From assembly GCA_030432295.1 (NCBI GenBank), contig JAUIHI010000012.1, forward strand, positions 121,447-185,446: a stretch of 64,000 bases of DNA. Direction: 5' to 3'. Below are positions 1-8,802 of this stretch, in pieces (within the stretch, counting starts at the first letter, position 1; the number at the start of each line of letters is the position of its first letter). The stretch is from Anaerolineae bacterium. GTDB taxonomy: Bacteria; Chloroflexota; Anaerolineae; Caldilineales; Caldilineaceae. The translations under genes and the position numbers were made by a program. A model generated the notes under the pieces. That model searched no databases, was not told the DNA's origin, and saw only the letters and a program-made list of their open reading frames with translations.

Positions 1-800
1 AGCAGTGCGGCCACATATTCCGGTGCCAGGGTGAAAGTGTGGATATCGTCGGCAAGGGCTGGAGCGATGCCGATGTCGGCCACCACCAGTTGACCCAGGG
101 CATTGGCCGCGGGGAAGAGAAAGTGGCCCCACTTGGCATAGGCAAAGGTGACCGTCACATCCGCCGGAACAGCGTGGGCGTAGAGGTCGCCCGTGTCGCA
201 ATTTGTACCGCTGGGACAGTCCACCGCCACAACCATCAGCGGACCGGCCTCCTCTGCGCCACTCTGCCGCTGTGTGCGTACATCATTCACCTGGTCCAAC
301 AGGGCGGCCAGATCGCCCTCCACAGGCCGGTTGTTGCCCGTGCCCAGCAGACTATCCACGACGACCGTGGCCGGGTGCAGCCATTCGGCCAAGGCGGTGA
401 AATCGCTGTCCTCGTCGGCGCGCACGCTTTCCAGTCCGCGAGCCGCCACTTGGCCGAAATGTTCCTGATAGTCGTGTTCGGCGTCGGTCTTGCGCCGCCA
501 AATGTAGAGGCGCACGGGATAGCCCGCGTCGTGCAGGTAACGGGCACAGACCAGTCCATCGCCGCCGTTGTTGCCCGGCCCCACCAGCACCAGCACAGGC
601 GTTTCTTCGGCGGCGGGAAAAGCTTCGACGATCACATCCGCCACGGCTTTGCCCGCCTGCTCCATCATCTGGGCGTAGGAGTGGCCGCCCTCATTTGCCA
701 CGCGCTCCAATTCCTGCATCTGGGCCACAGAGACAATTTTCAGGTGATTGGGGATGGGGCGAATATCCTGTACAGACAGGGTTGGATTATTCTCACTCAT
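1..800 (-). CDS. nnrE: NAD(P)H-hydrate epimerase (YjeF N-terminal domain), cut by window edge
   Basis: Repairs hydrated NAD(P)H by epimerising the R form to the S form in the cytosol. About 266 codons are visible and the 3' end lies outside the window. The translation reads through the family motifs: GPGNNGGDGLVCARYL (phosphate and nucleotide loop) near residues 65-80, VVDSLLGTGN in the middle, and AVDCPSGTNCDTG after it. The start is the ATG at 798-800. It overlaps the stop of the upstream saccharopine-dehydrogenase-like gene as ATGAGTGA, so the two are probably translationally coupled. In many bacteria this domain is fused to an ADP-dependent dehydratase (NnrD). Whether that is so here cannot be seen. 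The family call is firm; the domain extent is unknown. Confidence 0.88.
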   Translation of the reverse strand, partial: MSENNPTLSVQDIRPIPNHLKIVSVAQMQELERVANEGGHSYAQMMEQAGKAVADVIVEAFPAAEETPVLVLVGPGNNGGDGLVCARYLHDAGYPVRLYIWRRKTDAEHDYQEHFGQVAARGLESVRADEDSDFTALAEWLHPATVVVDSLLGTGNNRPVEGDLAALLDQVNDVRTQRQSGAEEAGPLMVVAVDCPSGTNCDTGDLYAHAVPADVTVTFAYAKWGHFLFPAANALGQLVVADIGIAPALADDIHTFTLAPEYVAAL

Positions 801-1968
801 TCGATACTTCCTCTCTTGTGCGCCGAAAAACGACGCCGATGTCGGCCAGTTCCTGCAATAATCGGTCAAAGTGGGGGCCGGTCACCACCTGTTCCGGTGT
901 TAGCAGTCCACTCCCCCTGATCTCGCCCCGGCCCACCATCCGGGCAATAATCGCGCCGGTCATGGCCGTTGTGCGGGCCATTGATGTAAAGCCCAAGGCC
1001 TCGTCGAAGCGGTCGATCATCTCGACGGAGAGCCGGGTCAGACTGCCGTTCTGCCTACCTTCCGCGTCCAGGCGCACGAGGGTAATGTCCCGATCTGTCT
1101 CGTCGAAACGCACTTTGGGGTAGAGCAGCACATCCAAAAAGTGCTTGGGTGCGATCGATGCGCCGTCGATGTCGATAGGCTCGCTGCTGAGCAGGCCCAT
1201 CTCTTTGAGCAGCGTCACTTTGGCCGCATAGCCCGGCCAGCGGATGGTCTTCTGGCTGCCGCTGCCCAGTCCCTTCAGGCAGTCCAGTTCGAGCAGCCAG
1301 GGCATAAAGTTTTCGTGCCAGGCCTCCACCTCGCCCACGCCCTCGAATGTGATCGGCTCGGCTTCGCTGTAGCGGGCCACCTGCACCAGTTCTCCCTCTT
1401 TGACCGCGTGACCGTCGATGTCGCGCAGGGGCAGCCGCCGCCCGCCGAAGACGATTTTATAGCCCAACGGCGGCGTAGGCGCGGCAGGAATCCCCCCACA
1501 TTTGATGTGCAGGCTGTCGATACTGTCCAGTTCCTCGGCCAGCCGCCGCGCCCAGATTTCAGTCAATCCCGGCTCCACACCGCAACCCCGCAGCAGGAAC
1601 GCACCAGCCTCGGCGGCTTCAGATTCCAGCGCGTCCAACTCTGTCAGCGGCGGTGTGCTCAAATCGACCAGTGGGCGTCGGGCCGCGATGGCCGTGCGCA
1701 TCCCCAGCGGGATAATCTCCGGGGGCAGCGCGGCCAGCACCACATCGTGCTGAGCCATCAGCGCCACCGCTTCCAGCCGATCGGCCAGATCAATTTCAGT
1801 AAAAGTCACCTTGTCCAGACCGGGCAGACCGGCCAGCCGTTTCTCTGCGACCGCCAACTGCTCCGGGCTACGGTCGGCCAGGGTGACAGCCGTCACGTCG
1901 TCGGCCTGCATCCCGATGTAGGCGGCAGCCGGTCCCATCAGACCGCTGCCGAGAACGAGAAATTTCAT
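793..1968 (-). CDS. Saccharopine dehydrogenase-like NAD(P)-binding oxidoreductase
   Basis: A 391-residue protein with an N-terminal Rossmann fold (KFLVLGSGLMGPAAAYIG) followed by the catalytic and C-terminal region typical of saccharopine dehydrogenase-like (Lys9-type) enzymes. The start at 1968 is chosen over longer readings because AGGAGA sits just upstream and the Rossmann strand begins at residue 2. The segment GCGVEPGLTEIWARRL matches the loop after the nucleotide-binding domain in this family. The substrate is unknown; members act on saccharopine, related amino-acid adducts or carboxynorspermidine. It ends inside the start of the NAD(P)H-hydrate epimerase gene, which suggests one transcript. 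That is compatible with, but does not prove, a shared link to NAD(P)H use. Confidence 0.8.
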   Translation of the reverse strand: MKFLVLGSGLMGPAAAYIGMQADDVTAVTLADRSPEQLAVAEKRLAGLPGLDKVTFTEIDLADRLEAVALMAQHDVVLAALPPEIIPLGMRTAIAARRPLVDLSTPPLTELDALESEAAEAGAFLLRGCGVEPGLTEIWARRLAEELDSIDSLHIKCGGIPAAPTPPLGYKIVFGGRRLPLRDIDGHAVKEGELVQVARYSEAEPITFEGVGEVEAWHENFMPWLLELDCLKGLGSGSQKTIRWPGYAAKVTLLKEMGLLSSEPIDIDGASIAPKHFLDVLLYPKVRFDETDRDITLVRLDAEGRQNGSLTRLSVEMIDRFDEALGFTSMARTTAMTGAIIARMVGRGEIRGSGLLTPEQVVTGPHFDRLLQELADIGVVFRRTREEVSNE

Positions 1969-2002
1969 TGACAGTCTCCTGTAAAAAATGGACACGGACT
2001 GA

Positions 2003-2126
2003 AACGGATTTTAAGGATTTCCACGGATGGGCGGACGGGTTCTGTCAGCAAAGGGAGAGTGTCTACAGTTCATCGCGTGCCAGAAAACCCATTCAGACCA
2101 TTCGAATGATCCGTGAAAATCCGTGT
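2003..2126. repeat. Imperfect inverted repeat with ACGGAT/ATCCGT arms
   Basis: The left part (about 2003-2028) has two ACGGAT-type words and the right part (2109-2126) reads ATCCGTGAAAATCCGTGT, so the two can pair imperfectly across about 80 bases. The right arm abuts the stop codon of the cyclase gene, so the element may terminate that transcript. Similar words recur near 41418-41490 and 41650-41680, which points to a dispersed small palindromic repeat family. Confidence 0.45.
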
Positions 2127-2129
2127 ACT

Positions 2130-2777
2130 TCAGTTTTCCACAGCAATCACCCGCAGCGGGAAGGCGTCCAAGCCGCTGACGGGCACGGGCAGGGCGTAGA
2201 CATGCACCCAGCTCTGGTTGAGCGCGTCCAGATTGGTCAGATTTTCGATGAGAGGAATGCCCGCCCGGAAGAGCAGCAGGTGGTTGACGTTGGCGTGGGT
2301 GGTGTCGTGGGTCAACTCCACCCCGCCGGAGTCCACGCCCATCAGTTTGATGCCCTGCTCCACCAGCCAGGCCAGCCCTTCGGTGGAAAAGTATTTCGTC
2401 GGTCCCATCCGGCCAAAGGCGATGTCGCCAGGATGGATACCGCCTGCTTTCGCCGCGGCGGTCTGCACCTGGGCCAGCGTCACGCCAAACTCGGCTTCGG
2501 CTTCGCTCAGGTCGAGAATAACCGCCTCGCCGCAAAGCTGCTCCACAGGAATCTGGGCCAGGTCTGCCCCCTCTTTCAGGCAGTGGAAGGGCATTTCGAT
2601 GTGGGTTCCCACGTGGTTCATCAGGGCTACATCGGACATCACATACCACTCCCCCGCGGGCCGCTGCTTGCCGGGGATTTCGGCCAGCGCATTGTGGATA
2701 TTGACGACGAATTTGCGTTCGTCGTCGGGGCCGGTGGGCTGGATGACGCGGGTCAGGTCAACGATATGGGGGGCCAT
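2130..2777 (-). CDS. Cyclase family protein (kynurenine formamidase-like metal hydrolase)
   Basis: A 215-residue protein of the metal-dependent cyclase/kynurenine formamidase superfamily. The signature HVGTHIEMPFH near residues 55-65 supplies metal-binding His and acidic residues, and GVDSGGVELTHDTTH later in the chain fits the second conserved stretch. Members hydrolyse N-formylkynurenine, isatin or cyclic imides, or act in polyketide cyclisation, so the substrate cannot be told from sequence. AAGGA lies about 8 bases before the ATG. The gene is flanked by inverted repeats on both sides and is probably a single-gene transcript or the tail of a loose minus-strand series. Confidence 0.82.
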   Translation of the reverse strand: MAPHIVDLTRVIQPTGPDDERKFVVNIHNALAEIPGKQRPAGEWYVMSDVALMNHVGTHIEMPFHCLKEGADLAQIPVEQLCGEAVILDLSEAEAEFGVTLAQVQTAAAKAGGIHPGDIAFGRMGPTKYFSTEGLAWLVEQGIKLMGVDSGGVELTHDTTHANVNHLLLFRAGIPLIENLTNLDALNQSWVHVYALPVPVSGLDAFPLRVIAVEN

Positions 2778-2812
2778 TGGGCTGTCCTTTCGGGAGTAGT
2801 GAGTGGTATCTC

Positions 2813-2846
2813 AGAAGTCCGACTTTTCAGAAAAAGTCGGACTTCT
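2813..2846. repeat. Palindromic element (AGAAGTCCGACTTTT type), probable terminator
   Basis: Perfect 15-base arms (2813-2827 and 2832-2846) around a 4-base loop. It touches the stop codon of the DUF4037 gene on the minus strand and can serve as its terminator. Close variants occur at 24296-24328, inside a coding region, and at 25643-25661, so this is one copy of a repeat family. Confidence 0.75.
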
Positions 2847-3948
2847 ATTGCCAAAGTTTCAGCAGTGCGGGTCGCCAGTTTGTGCCTTCCAGCAGGTCGG
2901 TGTTGTCGCTGAAAAGATCAATGCTGCCGATGGGCTGGCGGGATGCGAAGCGCCGGACTTCCGGGTCTGTGATCCGGGCCAGCAGAGCGTCGCAAAAGCC
3001 GTTCAGGGCGATGACCCGAAAGGGACGCCCAAAGAAATCCCGCACCCTCTCCGACATCGACTCAATCAACCCCAACCGGTTATGCATCTGCGCCAGAGAC
3101 TCATAGGCGGGGACCAGATGGCTCTCCCGTTCCTGCCAGGTCGGCGCGGTCTGCGCGGCCAGCAGGTGGGGCGTCAATTCCGCCGCACAGTCCAGCTTCG
3201 AGAAGGCCGTGCCGAACCATTTGGGATAGGGCGCGTATTGGCGCTCCATCAGGAAGGCCAGCCGCATCACATCCCGCACCAGCCGGGACCCCATCAGCGC
3301 CGAGCCGAGTTCGTCCCCCACCAGCCCGGCCCGGCCCATCAGATGCTCCTCCTGGCCGATGCGCGCCCAGCCCGCGGCCAGGAGATAGAGCCAGACATCC
3401 TGGGGATACCAGGCGAAGCGGGCACGCATATCTTCCAGTCCAACGCCGTCGTGATAGACAGCACCTGCGGTCAGCGTGCGCAGCTTCTGCTGGGGAAAAG
3501 TGAGCCAGTCCGCGGCGGTCAGCGGCGTGCAAATGTCGTAGCCCAGATAGTCCTGGACAAAGCCCCGAATGGTGGAGACGCTCACCCGATGGTTGACCGG
3601 GCCGCTTTGCAGAACGGTGAGATGCTGCACGCCGTTGTCATTCAGGTCCGGCTCGCTGAAGTTGGTGGAATAGCCCCGGAAGGTGTAGGGCAAGCGCTCC
3701 GCCAGCGTTGTGTGGATGGCGTCGGCCACCTGCGGATGGTCCGCTTCGCTGACAAACAATTGGACGCGGGGTCCCCAGTGGTGGTCCGTGGACATTTCGT
3801 CGTCGAAGCCCAGCACTTCCGAGCCGCTGCCGATCAGCCCGGCGCTGTGGGCCAGACAGGGGAAGGCGTCGTCCAAAATTGGGCGCACGGCTTCCCGGTA
3901 GAAGTCACCGCAAAGGGTGAGGCCGGGGATGAATTCTGTCGTTGTCAT
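2845..3948 (-). CDS. DUF4037 domain protein, nucleotidyltransferase-like
   Basis: A 367-residue protein. The stretch GLIGSGSEVLGFDDEMSTDHHWGPR near residues 35-65 is the family hallmark: a GSxS loop followed by an acidic/His segment resembling the active site of minimal nucleotidyltransferases. No DUF4037 protein function is established to my knowledge, so transferase activity is inference from fold resemblance only. GAGG lies about 9 bases upstream of the ATG at 3948. The gene sits between the cyclase and a DUF4145 gene on the same strand, but a hairpin at its 3' end and spacing suggest independent expression. Confidence 0.75.
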   Translation of the reverse strand: MTTTEFIPGLTLCGDFYREAVRPILDDAFPCLAHSAGLIGSGSEVLGFDDEMSTDHHWGPRVQLFVSEADHPQVADAIHTTLAERLPYTFRGYSTNFSEPDLNDNGVQHLTVLQSGPVNHRVSVSTIRGFVQDYLGYDICTPLTAADWLTFPQQKLRTLTAGAVYHDGVGLEDMRARFAWYPQDVWLYLLAAGWARIGQEEHLMGRAGLVGDELGSALMGSRLVRDVMRLAFLMERQYAPYPKWFGTAFSKLDCAAELTPHLLAAQTAPTWQERESHLVPAYESLAQMHNRLGLIESMSERVRDFFGRPFRVIALNGFCDALLARITDPEVRRFASRQPIGSIDLFSDNTDLLEGTNWRPALLKLWQ

Positions 3949-3970
3949 TGGTTCAACCTCAACCGCATAG

Positions 3971-4699
3971 TCACTTTTCCGGGATCACTCTTTCTCTTAG
4001 GTCTCTTAGATTCTCATCAGCGATACGCGCACGCTCGCGACTGACGTATATTCTCTCAAGTAAATACTGCACGAGCTCTATTAATTTCTCAGCATCTGAG
4101 TTTTGTATGCGTTGTTGTAAATTGCTGTGTTCACCGTGGGTGCCTTCATTGCCAAGTAGCCGTACTCCGTCGAAGATACCCATAATGCTTGGGCTTATTT
4201 TCTCTTGCTCCATCAATATATCTAGCCGATCTGCAAGAATGATGAATCGCATTTCCCCCTTACGATTAGGCCTCTCTTTGGGGATTTTGAAGTCCGCACA
4301 TATTTCTTCGAGTACTGCTCGGCACAGTATAAAACTAGCGCGTGGAGAGTTGGCCAAGACTGCTTCTGCCTGATTCATTACGTCATCAATCGACCACGGA
4401 ATTGCAGTATTATAACGTCTTTTTGGTGCGAATAATTCGCTCCGGGTATATTTATGACTAGGAGGGTAGTCCTTGCTTGCTGTTTCGTCAGTGAAAAAGA
4501 TTCCGGAAGCTCTGTATAACACAACACTAATCTTTTCACAGGTCAGGCATTTGAGGGTTTTTACTACTTCAATTGAGTAACTATCGTCATCGTAATGAAA
4601 TCTCTGGCTAAATGAAGAAACGGTCTTCGTCAAGCTACCGCATCTGCAATATTCATTGACGGTAGGAACTTCATCGTCGTAGTACAATATGTCAGTCAT
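3971..4699 (-). CDS. DUF4145 domain-containing protein
   Basis: A 242-residue protein with a probable N-terminal zinc-ribbon-like part (CRCGSL near residue 14, CLTCEK near residue 45) and the C-terminal DUF4145 helical domain (ASFILCRAVLEEIC, then LLGNEGTHG and LVQYLLERIY). DUF4145 is found alone and fused to restriction or other conflict-system proteins; its biochemical role is not known. The start at 4699 is preferred because GAAGGAG lies 8-9 bases upstream; an in-frame ATG at 4720 has no such site. The gene is visibly AT-richer than its neighbours, with many AAT, TAT and AGT codons, which suggests horizontal acquisition. Confidence 0.75.
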   Translation of the reverse strand: MTDILYYDDEVPTVNEYCRCGSLTKTVSSFSQRFHYDDDSYSIEVVKTLKCLTCEKISVVLYRASGIFFTDETASKDYPPSHKYTRSELFAPKRRYNTAIPWSIDDVMNQAEAVLANSPRASFILCRAVLEEICADFKIPKERPNRKGEMRFIILADRLDILMEQEKISPSIMGIFDGVRLLGNEGTHGEHSNLQQRIQNSDAEKLIELVQYLLERIYVSRERARIADENLRDLRERVIPEK

Positions 4700-4753
4700 C
4701 AGAATTATCTCCTTCGCCATTTTGCTACCACATCAGATGGCTAAATCACCTCG

Positions 4754-4798
4754 GCACAAGACCAGCGCCAGCCTACTAAACCGGCGCTGGTCTTGTGC
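4754..4798 (-). terminator. Hairpin terminator of the amidohydrolase gene
   Basis: Perfect 16-base arms (4754-4769 and 4783-4798, GCACAAGACCAGCGCC) around a 13-base loop, five bases after the stop of the minus-strand amidohydrolase. There is no clear U-tract, so it may act as a transcript-end stabiliser rather than a strict intrinsic terminator. Confidence 0.65.
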
Positions 4799-4803
4799 TG
4801 TTC

Positions 4804-6396
4804 TCAGTCAATTGTTCTGTACACAAACGCCCCGCCCACAACTGTCGCCGTCACGTCCGTCTCCAGAATCGCCATCGGGTTGACACTAAAAATGTCCTGG
4901 GAGAGAATCGTCAGATCGGCCAGCTTGCCGGGGGTGATGCTGCCCTGCTCGTTCTCCATCCCGCCCGCATAGGCCGCGCCGACTGTATAGGCCCAGACCG
5001 CCTCTTCGGCGGTCAGCCGCTCTTCGGGGATCCAACCCTTGCCGCCGGGCGTGCCATCAGCCCGGCAGCGGGTAACCGCGGCGTGGATGCCCTGGATCAC
5101 ATCCGGCGTCTCCACCGGCGCGTCGGAGCCGAAGGCCAGGGGTGCGCCTGTCTGTTGCAGGCTGCGCCAGGCATAGGCGTGGCGACTGCGGCTGCCCCAG
5201 TGTTTGTCGGAAAGCAGCATATCCTGGGTGGCGTGGATGGGCTGCATGGACGGGATGACACCCAAATCCACAAAGCGGGGGATGTCGTGGGGGTCGAGGA
5301 CCTGGGCGTGCTCGATGCGGTGGCGCAGGTGCAGGCCAACACCGGCTTTGCGGCTCGCCTCCAGTGCGTCCAGCACCATCCGGTTGGCCCGGTCGCCGAT
5401 GGCGTGGGTGACGACGGAGAGTCCAGCGGCGGTGGCCCGCGCCACAATATCAGCCATCGCCGCGGCGTCGGTGACGGCGATGCCGGTGTTGTCGGGTTCG
5501 TTTTCATAGGGGGCCAGCATCCAGGCCGTGCGCGGACCCAGCGCGCCATCGCTGAAGACTTTCACTCCACCGATGCGCAGCCACTCGTCGCCCAGGCCGG
5601 TCTGCAAGCCCAGGTGGATGGCGTCGTCCAGTTCGGAGACGGGGATTTGGGAGACGATGCGCAGCCGCAGCTCACCGTCGGCGCGCAGCTTTTGAAAGGC
5701 ACGCAGGGCAGAGGCGGCTTCCATTGTGTGGACGCCGACGATGCCCATTTTGTGGACAACTGACTGGGCCTCGCGCACGGCTGCCGCGGCCTGTTCGTCG
5801 TCCGGCTCGGCCACCAGCGCAAAGAGGGGATGCATGGCGGTTTCCAGCAGAATGCCTGTGGGCTGGCCCGCGGCGTCGCGGACAATCTCGCCGCCTTCCG
5901 GGTCTTGCTTGGCACTGGTGATTCCAGCCAACGCCAGCGCGGCGCTGTTGGCCCAGCCCGCGTGACCGCACTTGCGGCGCAGGAAGATGGGGTGCTCGGT
6001 GCTGATAGCGTCCAGTTCCGCCGCGCTGGGGAATGCGCCGTCGCCCCAGAGGGACTGGTCCCAGCCCCGCCCGGTGAGCCACTGGCCTGCGGGGGTTTCC
6101 GCGGCCCGGCTGGCTACTCGCGCCAGCGCGCTTTCCAGCGTGGAGACGTTCGCCAGATCGATCTCAGCCAGGCTGAGGCCATAGGAGAGAAAGTGGATGT
6201 GGGCGTCGATGAAGCCGGGCACGACAGTCTCGCCGCCCAGATCGACGACCCGTGCATTGGAAAAGGCTTCCAGCAGTTTGTCGCTGTCGCCCACAGCCAC
6301 AAAGCGATCGCCCCGGATCGCCACAGCAGAGGCGCGGGGACAGGCCGGGTCCATTGTGCGAAAATTGCCGTTGATGAGTAGCAGTTCTGTGTCCAC
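4804..6396 (-). CDS. YtcJ-type metal-dependent amidohydrolase
   Basis: A 530-residue TIM-barrel amidohydrolase of the amidohydrolase_3/YtcJ group. Visible motifs in order: TVVPGFIDAHIHF (HxH metal site), VKVFSDGALGPRTAW (the family uses KxxxDG here), THAIGDRAN (metal His), RIEHAQVL (metal His) and FGSDAPVETPDVIQGIHAAVTR (catalytic Asp), ending with a beta-sandwich strand pair. The proposed start is the GTG at 6394-6396 (VDTELLLING), with CGGAG about 7 bases upstream; a longer reading from 6447 would add a low-complexity leader overlapping a palindromic repeat. Substrates of YtcJ-like enzymes are mostly unknown N-acyl or cyclic amides. Confidence 0.88.
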   Translation of the reverse strand: MDTELLLINGNFRTMDPACPRASAVAIRGDRFVAVGDSDKLLEAFSNARVVDLGGETVVPGFIDAHIHFLSYGLSLAEIDLANVSTLESALARVASRAAETPAGQWLTGRGWDQSLWGDGAFPSAAELDAISTEHPIFLRRKCGHAGWANSAALALAGITSAKQDPEGGEIVRDAAGQPTGILLETAMHPLFALVAEPDDEQAAAAVREAQSVVHKMGIVGVHTMEAASALRAFQKLRADGELRLRIVSQIPVSELDDAIHLGLQTGLGDEWLRIGGVKVFSDGALGPRTAWMLAPYENEPDNTGIAVTDAAAMADIVARATAAGLSVVTHAIGDRANRMVLDALEASRKAGVGLHLRHRIEHAQVLDPHDIPRFVDLGVIPSMQPIHATQDMLLSDKHWGSRSRHAYAWRSLQQTGAPLAFGSDAPVETPDVIQGIHAAVTRCRADGTPGGKGWIPEERLTAEEAVWAYTVGAAYAGGMENEQGSITPGKLADLTILSQDIFSVNPMAILETDVTATVVGGAFVYRTID

Positions 6397-6425
6397 GATT
6401 TGGCTCCGGTGTGGGGTGTGGTAGA

Positions 6426-6463
6426 GTATTGCGTACTGCGTATGCAATGCGAATACGCAATAC
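6426..6463. repeat. Palindromic repeat in divergent intergenic region
   Basis: GTATTGCGTA at 6426-6435 pairs with TACGCAATAC at 6454-6463, and the inner bases (GCGTATGC/GAATACGC) extend the symmetry imperfectly. It lies between the divergently transcribed amidohydrolase and methyltransferase genes. A minus-strand TACAAT at about 6478-6483 could be a -10 element for the amidohydrolase, but no convincing -35 was found. Confidence 0.55.
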
Positions 6464-6517
6464 GAACGTACCCTCTATTGTATCCCAATTCTCCCCATTC
6501 CGGTAAGGATTGTCCCA

Positions 6518-7165
6518 ATGCAACCCATCGGCGCGCAGCACGACTTTCACAACCCGGCCTATGCCCAGGATTGGGCCGACCGCTTTGTGCCTACGCGGGC
6601 GCGCCAGGCACTTTTTGATGCGATTGTGGACCAGTTGACCAGCCGCGCTTTGCCGAACACCCACATTGTGGAGTTGGGCATTGGCCCTGGCTATCTGGCG
6701 CTGGAGATTCTGCGCCGGATTCCAGGCGTGAGTTACGAAGGGGTGGATTTCTCGGAGGCGATGTTTGCGATTGCACGCGCCCGGCTGGCGGACTTTGCCG
6801 GGCGTATCGTCTACACCCAGGCCGATCTGATCCGCGACGATTGGACGGCCCGCCTCTCCCAGCCGCCGGGCGCGATTGTCTCCACCTGGGCGCTGCACGA
6901 TCTGGGCGGGGAAGCGCATATCGCGGCAGTCTATCAGCAGGCGCGGGCTGTGTTGCCATCCGGTGGACTGCTTCTCAACGGGGATTTCGTCAAGCCCAAC
7001 GAGAGTAAATTTGCGTACGAGCCGGGGCGCATTACGCCCAGCCGTCACGAGGAAATGCTGCGGGCAGCGGGCTTCCGGGATGTGGCCCGGCTAGCCTATC
7101 TGGAAAAGGATGTGGAAAATCCTACATCGGCCAACAACTACGCCTGCTTTGCCGGTGTCGTCTGA
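6518..7165 (+). CDS. Class I SAM-dependent methyltransferase
   Basis: A 215-residue methyltransferase with a standard class I fold. Motif I is VELGIGPGYLALEIL (residues about 49-63), the acidic end of strand 2 is GVDFSEAM, motif II/III appears as YTQADLIRDDW and motif IV as IVSTWALHDL. The acceptor substrate is not recognisable. AAGGA precedes the ATG by about 8 bases. The stop is separated by a single base from the ATG of the MurJ-like gene, so the two are cotranscribed; the pairing gives no clear hint of substrate. Confidence 0.85.
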   Translation: MQPIGAQHDFHNPAYAQDWADRFVPTRARQALFDAIVDQLTSRALPNTHIVELGIGPGYLALEILRRIPGVSYEGVDFSEAMFAIARARLADFAGRIVYTQADLIRDDWTARLSQPPGAIVSTWALHDLGGEAHIAAVYQQARAVLPSGGLLLNGDFVKPNESKFAYEPGRITPSRHEEMLRAAGFRDVARLAYLEKDVENPTSANNYACFAGVV

Positions 7166-7166
7166 A

Positions 7167-8708
7167 ATGCACCGTTCTCGCCATCTGGCCCGCTCCACAC
7201 TGCTGGTGCTTTCCCTCTACATTCTGGAAAAGTTTACCGGGCTGGGCAAGCTCTTTCTGATGACCCGTCAGTTTGGCACAGGTGCGGCTGCCGACGCCTA
7301 CACCGCGGCCAATCAACTGCCCGAACTCTTCCTCTACGCGCTGACCGGCGGCGCAATTGCCGCTGCCTTCATCCCCGTCTATTCCGCCTACCTGACCGGC
7401 CAGCACCGGGCACAGGCCGACGCGCTGGGCAATACGGTTTTCACGCTGACACTGGTAGTTTTGGGTGCTATCTGTGGGCTGGCAGCCCTGGCCGCGCCCT
7501 GGATCAGCCGGGTGCTGCTCGTGCCGGAGTTCAGCCCGGAGCAGCAGGCACTGACCGCGGAACTGATGCGGATTGTGCTGCTCTCGTCGGTGATTGTGGG
7601 GGTGAGCAGCGTTTTCAGCAGTTTGCTCCAGGCCCACCAGCACTTTCTGGCCCCGGCCCTGGCTTTAAGCCTTATCGATCTGGGGCAGATATTCGGCCTG
7701 TATGTGCTGGCTCCCCGCTGGGGCATCCACGGGGTGGCCTGGGGCAGTGTGATTGGGGCAATTCTGCTGCTGCTCACCCAACTGCCCGCGCTCTGGCACA
7801 AAGGCATCCGTCTGCGCCCGGCACTGGCCCTGGGTCTGACGGGCAGTCGGGAGATGGCCCATCTGATCTGGCCGCGGATGATTACCCTGGGAGTGGTGCA
7901 GGCGGTGGATTTGGTCTTTCTGCGTCTGGCTTCTCCCCTGGCCGCGGGCAGCATCACCGCCTTTTTCTACGCAATGCTGGTGATGGTGGCTATGCCCAAG
8001 TCCCTGCTGACCGGGACGATCACCGCTGTATTTTTCCCCACTCTGGCCGAGGAGTATAACGCGGGCAGACCCGCTGCCATGCAGTCCACCCTCTTTACCG
8101 GTCTGCGTGCGGCCTGGCTGCTGGTGATCCCCGCGGCTGTGGGGTTACTGGCATTGGGCAAACCAGCCGTGGCCTTCCTCTTTCAACGGGGGGCGTTTGA
8201 CGACCGTTCTACGGGGCTGGTCTTTGGGCTGATGGCGATCTTCAGCCTGCGGCTGGTGATGGATTCCACCCAGGACGTGCTGTCGATGGGCTTCTATGCC
8301 CGGCACAACACCCGTATTGTGATGTGGGCCAATCTGGGCTGGGCCGGTCTGAATGTCGCGCTCAGCTTTTTGCTGGTGAAACCCTTCGGCATAGCGGGGC
8401 TGGCCTGGGCCACGACGGCGGCTTCGGCCTCGCTGGCCCTGGCGCTCTACTGGCTCAACCGGCAGATGGATGCCAGTTTGGGCGAGGAGCGGGAGTTGGC
8501 GTTGGCCCTGCTGCGCACGGGGCTGGCCTGCGCGGGGATGGCCACTTATATTGCCGGTGTCGGGCAGATGGGATTGGCGATTGTTCCCTTTTTGGTTGCA
8601 AGCATCGGCGGTGGATGTGTGGTCTATGCCGGGCTACACAGCCTATTGGGAGGACGAGAACTCAATGCACTTTGGAAACTTCTGGTGGGAAGTGCGGAAC
8701 TGAATTAA
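7167..8708 (+). CDS. murJ: MurJ-like lipid II flippase (MVF family)
   Basis: A 513-residue multi-spanning membrane protein of the MVF/MviN family of the MOP exporter superfamily, which translocates lipid-linked peptidoglycan precursor across the membrane. The N-terminal helix pair with FLMTRQFGTGAAADAYTAANQLPELFLYALTGGAIAAAFIPVY matches the conserved start of MurJ, including the Arg and acidic residues of the central cavity. Twelve to fourteen hydrophobic segments follow. The start is placed at 7167, one base after the methyltransferase stop; the in-frame upstream reading lies inside that gene. MurJ paralogues also export other polyprenyl-linked glycans, so lipid II is the likely but not proven cargo. 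Confidence 0.85.
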   Translation: MHRSRHLARSTLLVLSLYILEKFTGLGKLFLMTRQFGTGAAADAYTAANQLPELFLYALTGGAIAAAFIPVYSAYLTGQHRAQADALGNTVFTLTLVVLGAICGLAALAAPWISRVLLVPEFSPEQQALTAELMRIVLLSSVIVGVSSVFSSLLQAHQHFLAPALALSLIDLGQIFGLYVLAPRWGIHGVAWGSVIGAILLLLTQLPALWHKGIRLRPALALGLTGSREMAHLIWPRMITLGVVQAVDLVFLRLASPLAAGSITAFFYAMLVMVAMPKSLLTGTITAVFFPTLAEEYNAGRPAAMQSTLFTGLRAAWLLVIPAAVGLLALGKPAVAFLFQRGAFDDRSTGLVFGLMAIFSLRLVMDSTQDVLSMGFYARHNTRIVMWANLGWAGLNVALSFLLVKPFGIAGLAWATTAASASLALALYWLNRQMDASLGEERELALALLRTGLACAGMATYIAGVGQMGLAIVPFLVASIGGGCVVYAGLHSLLGGRELNALWKLLVGSAELN

Positions 8709-8769
8709 CCACAAAGACACAAAAGAAGAAAAAGCAAAGGTCGTTGCTGTGCTTCGTGTCTTTGTGGTT
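8707..8769. terminator. Long-loop inverted repeat after murJ, possible terminator
   Basis: AACCACAAAGACAC at 8707-8720 pairs perfectly with GTGTCTTTGTGGTT at 8756-8769 across a 35-base loop. The left arm begins inside the murJ stop codon. It belongs by style to the small dispersed palindromes of this genome. Confidence 0.6.
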
Positions 8770-8802
8770 TAGATATTTTGTATCACTCGCAAGGAAAGAA
8801 AA

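Noticed and set aside
39..920. Long plus-strand open frame of 293 codons
   Set aside because: Antisense to the NAD(P)H-hydrate epimerase, whose own frame carries clear family motifs; the plus-strand product has none.
2803..4044. Plus-strand open frame of 413 codons
   Set aside because: Antisense shadow of the DUF4037 gene caused by GC-rich third positions; no domain.
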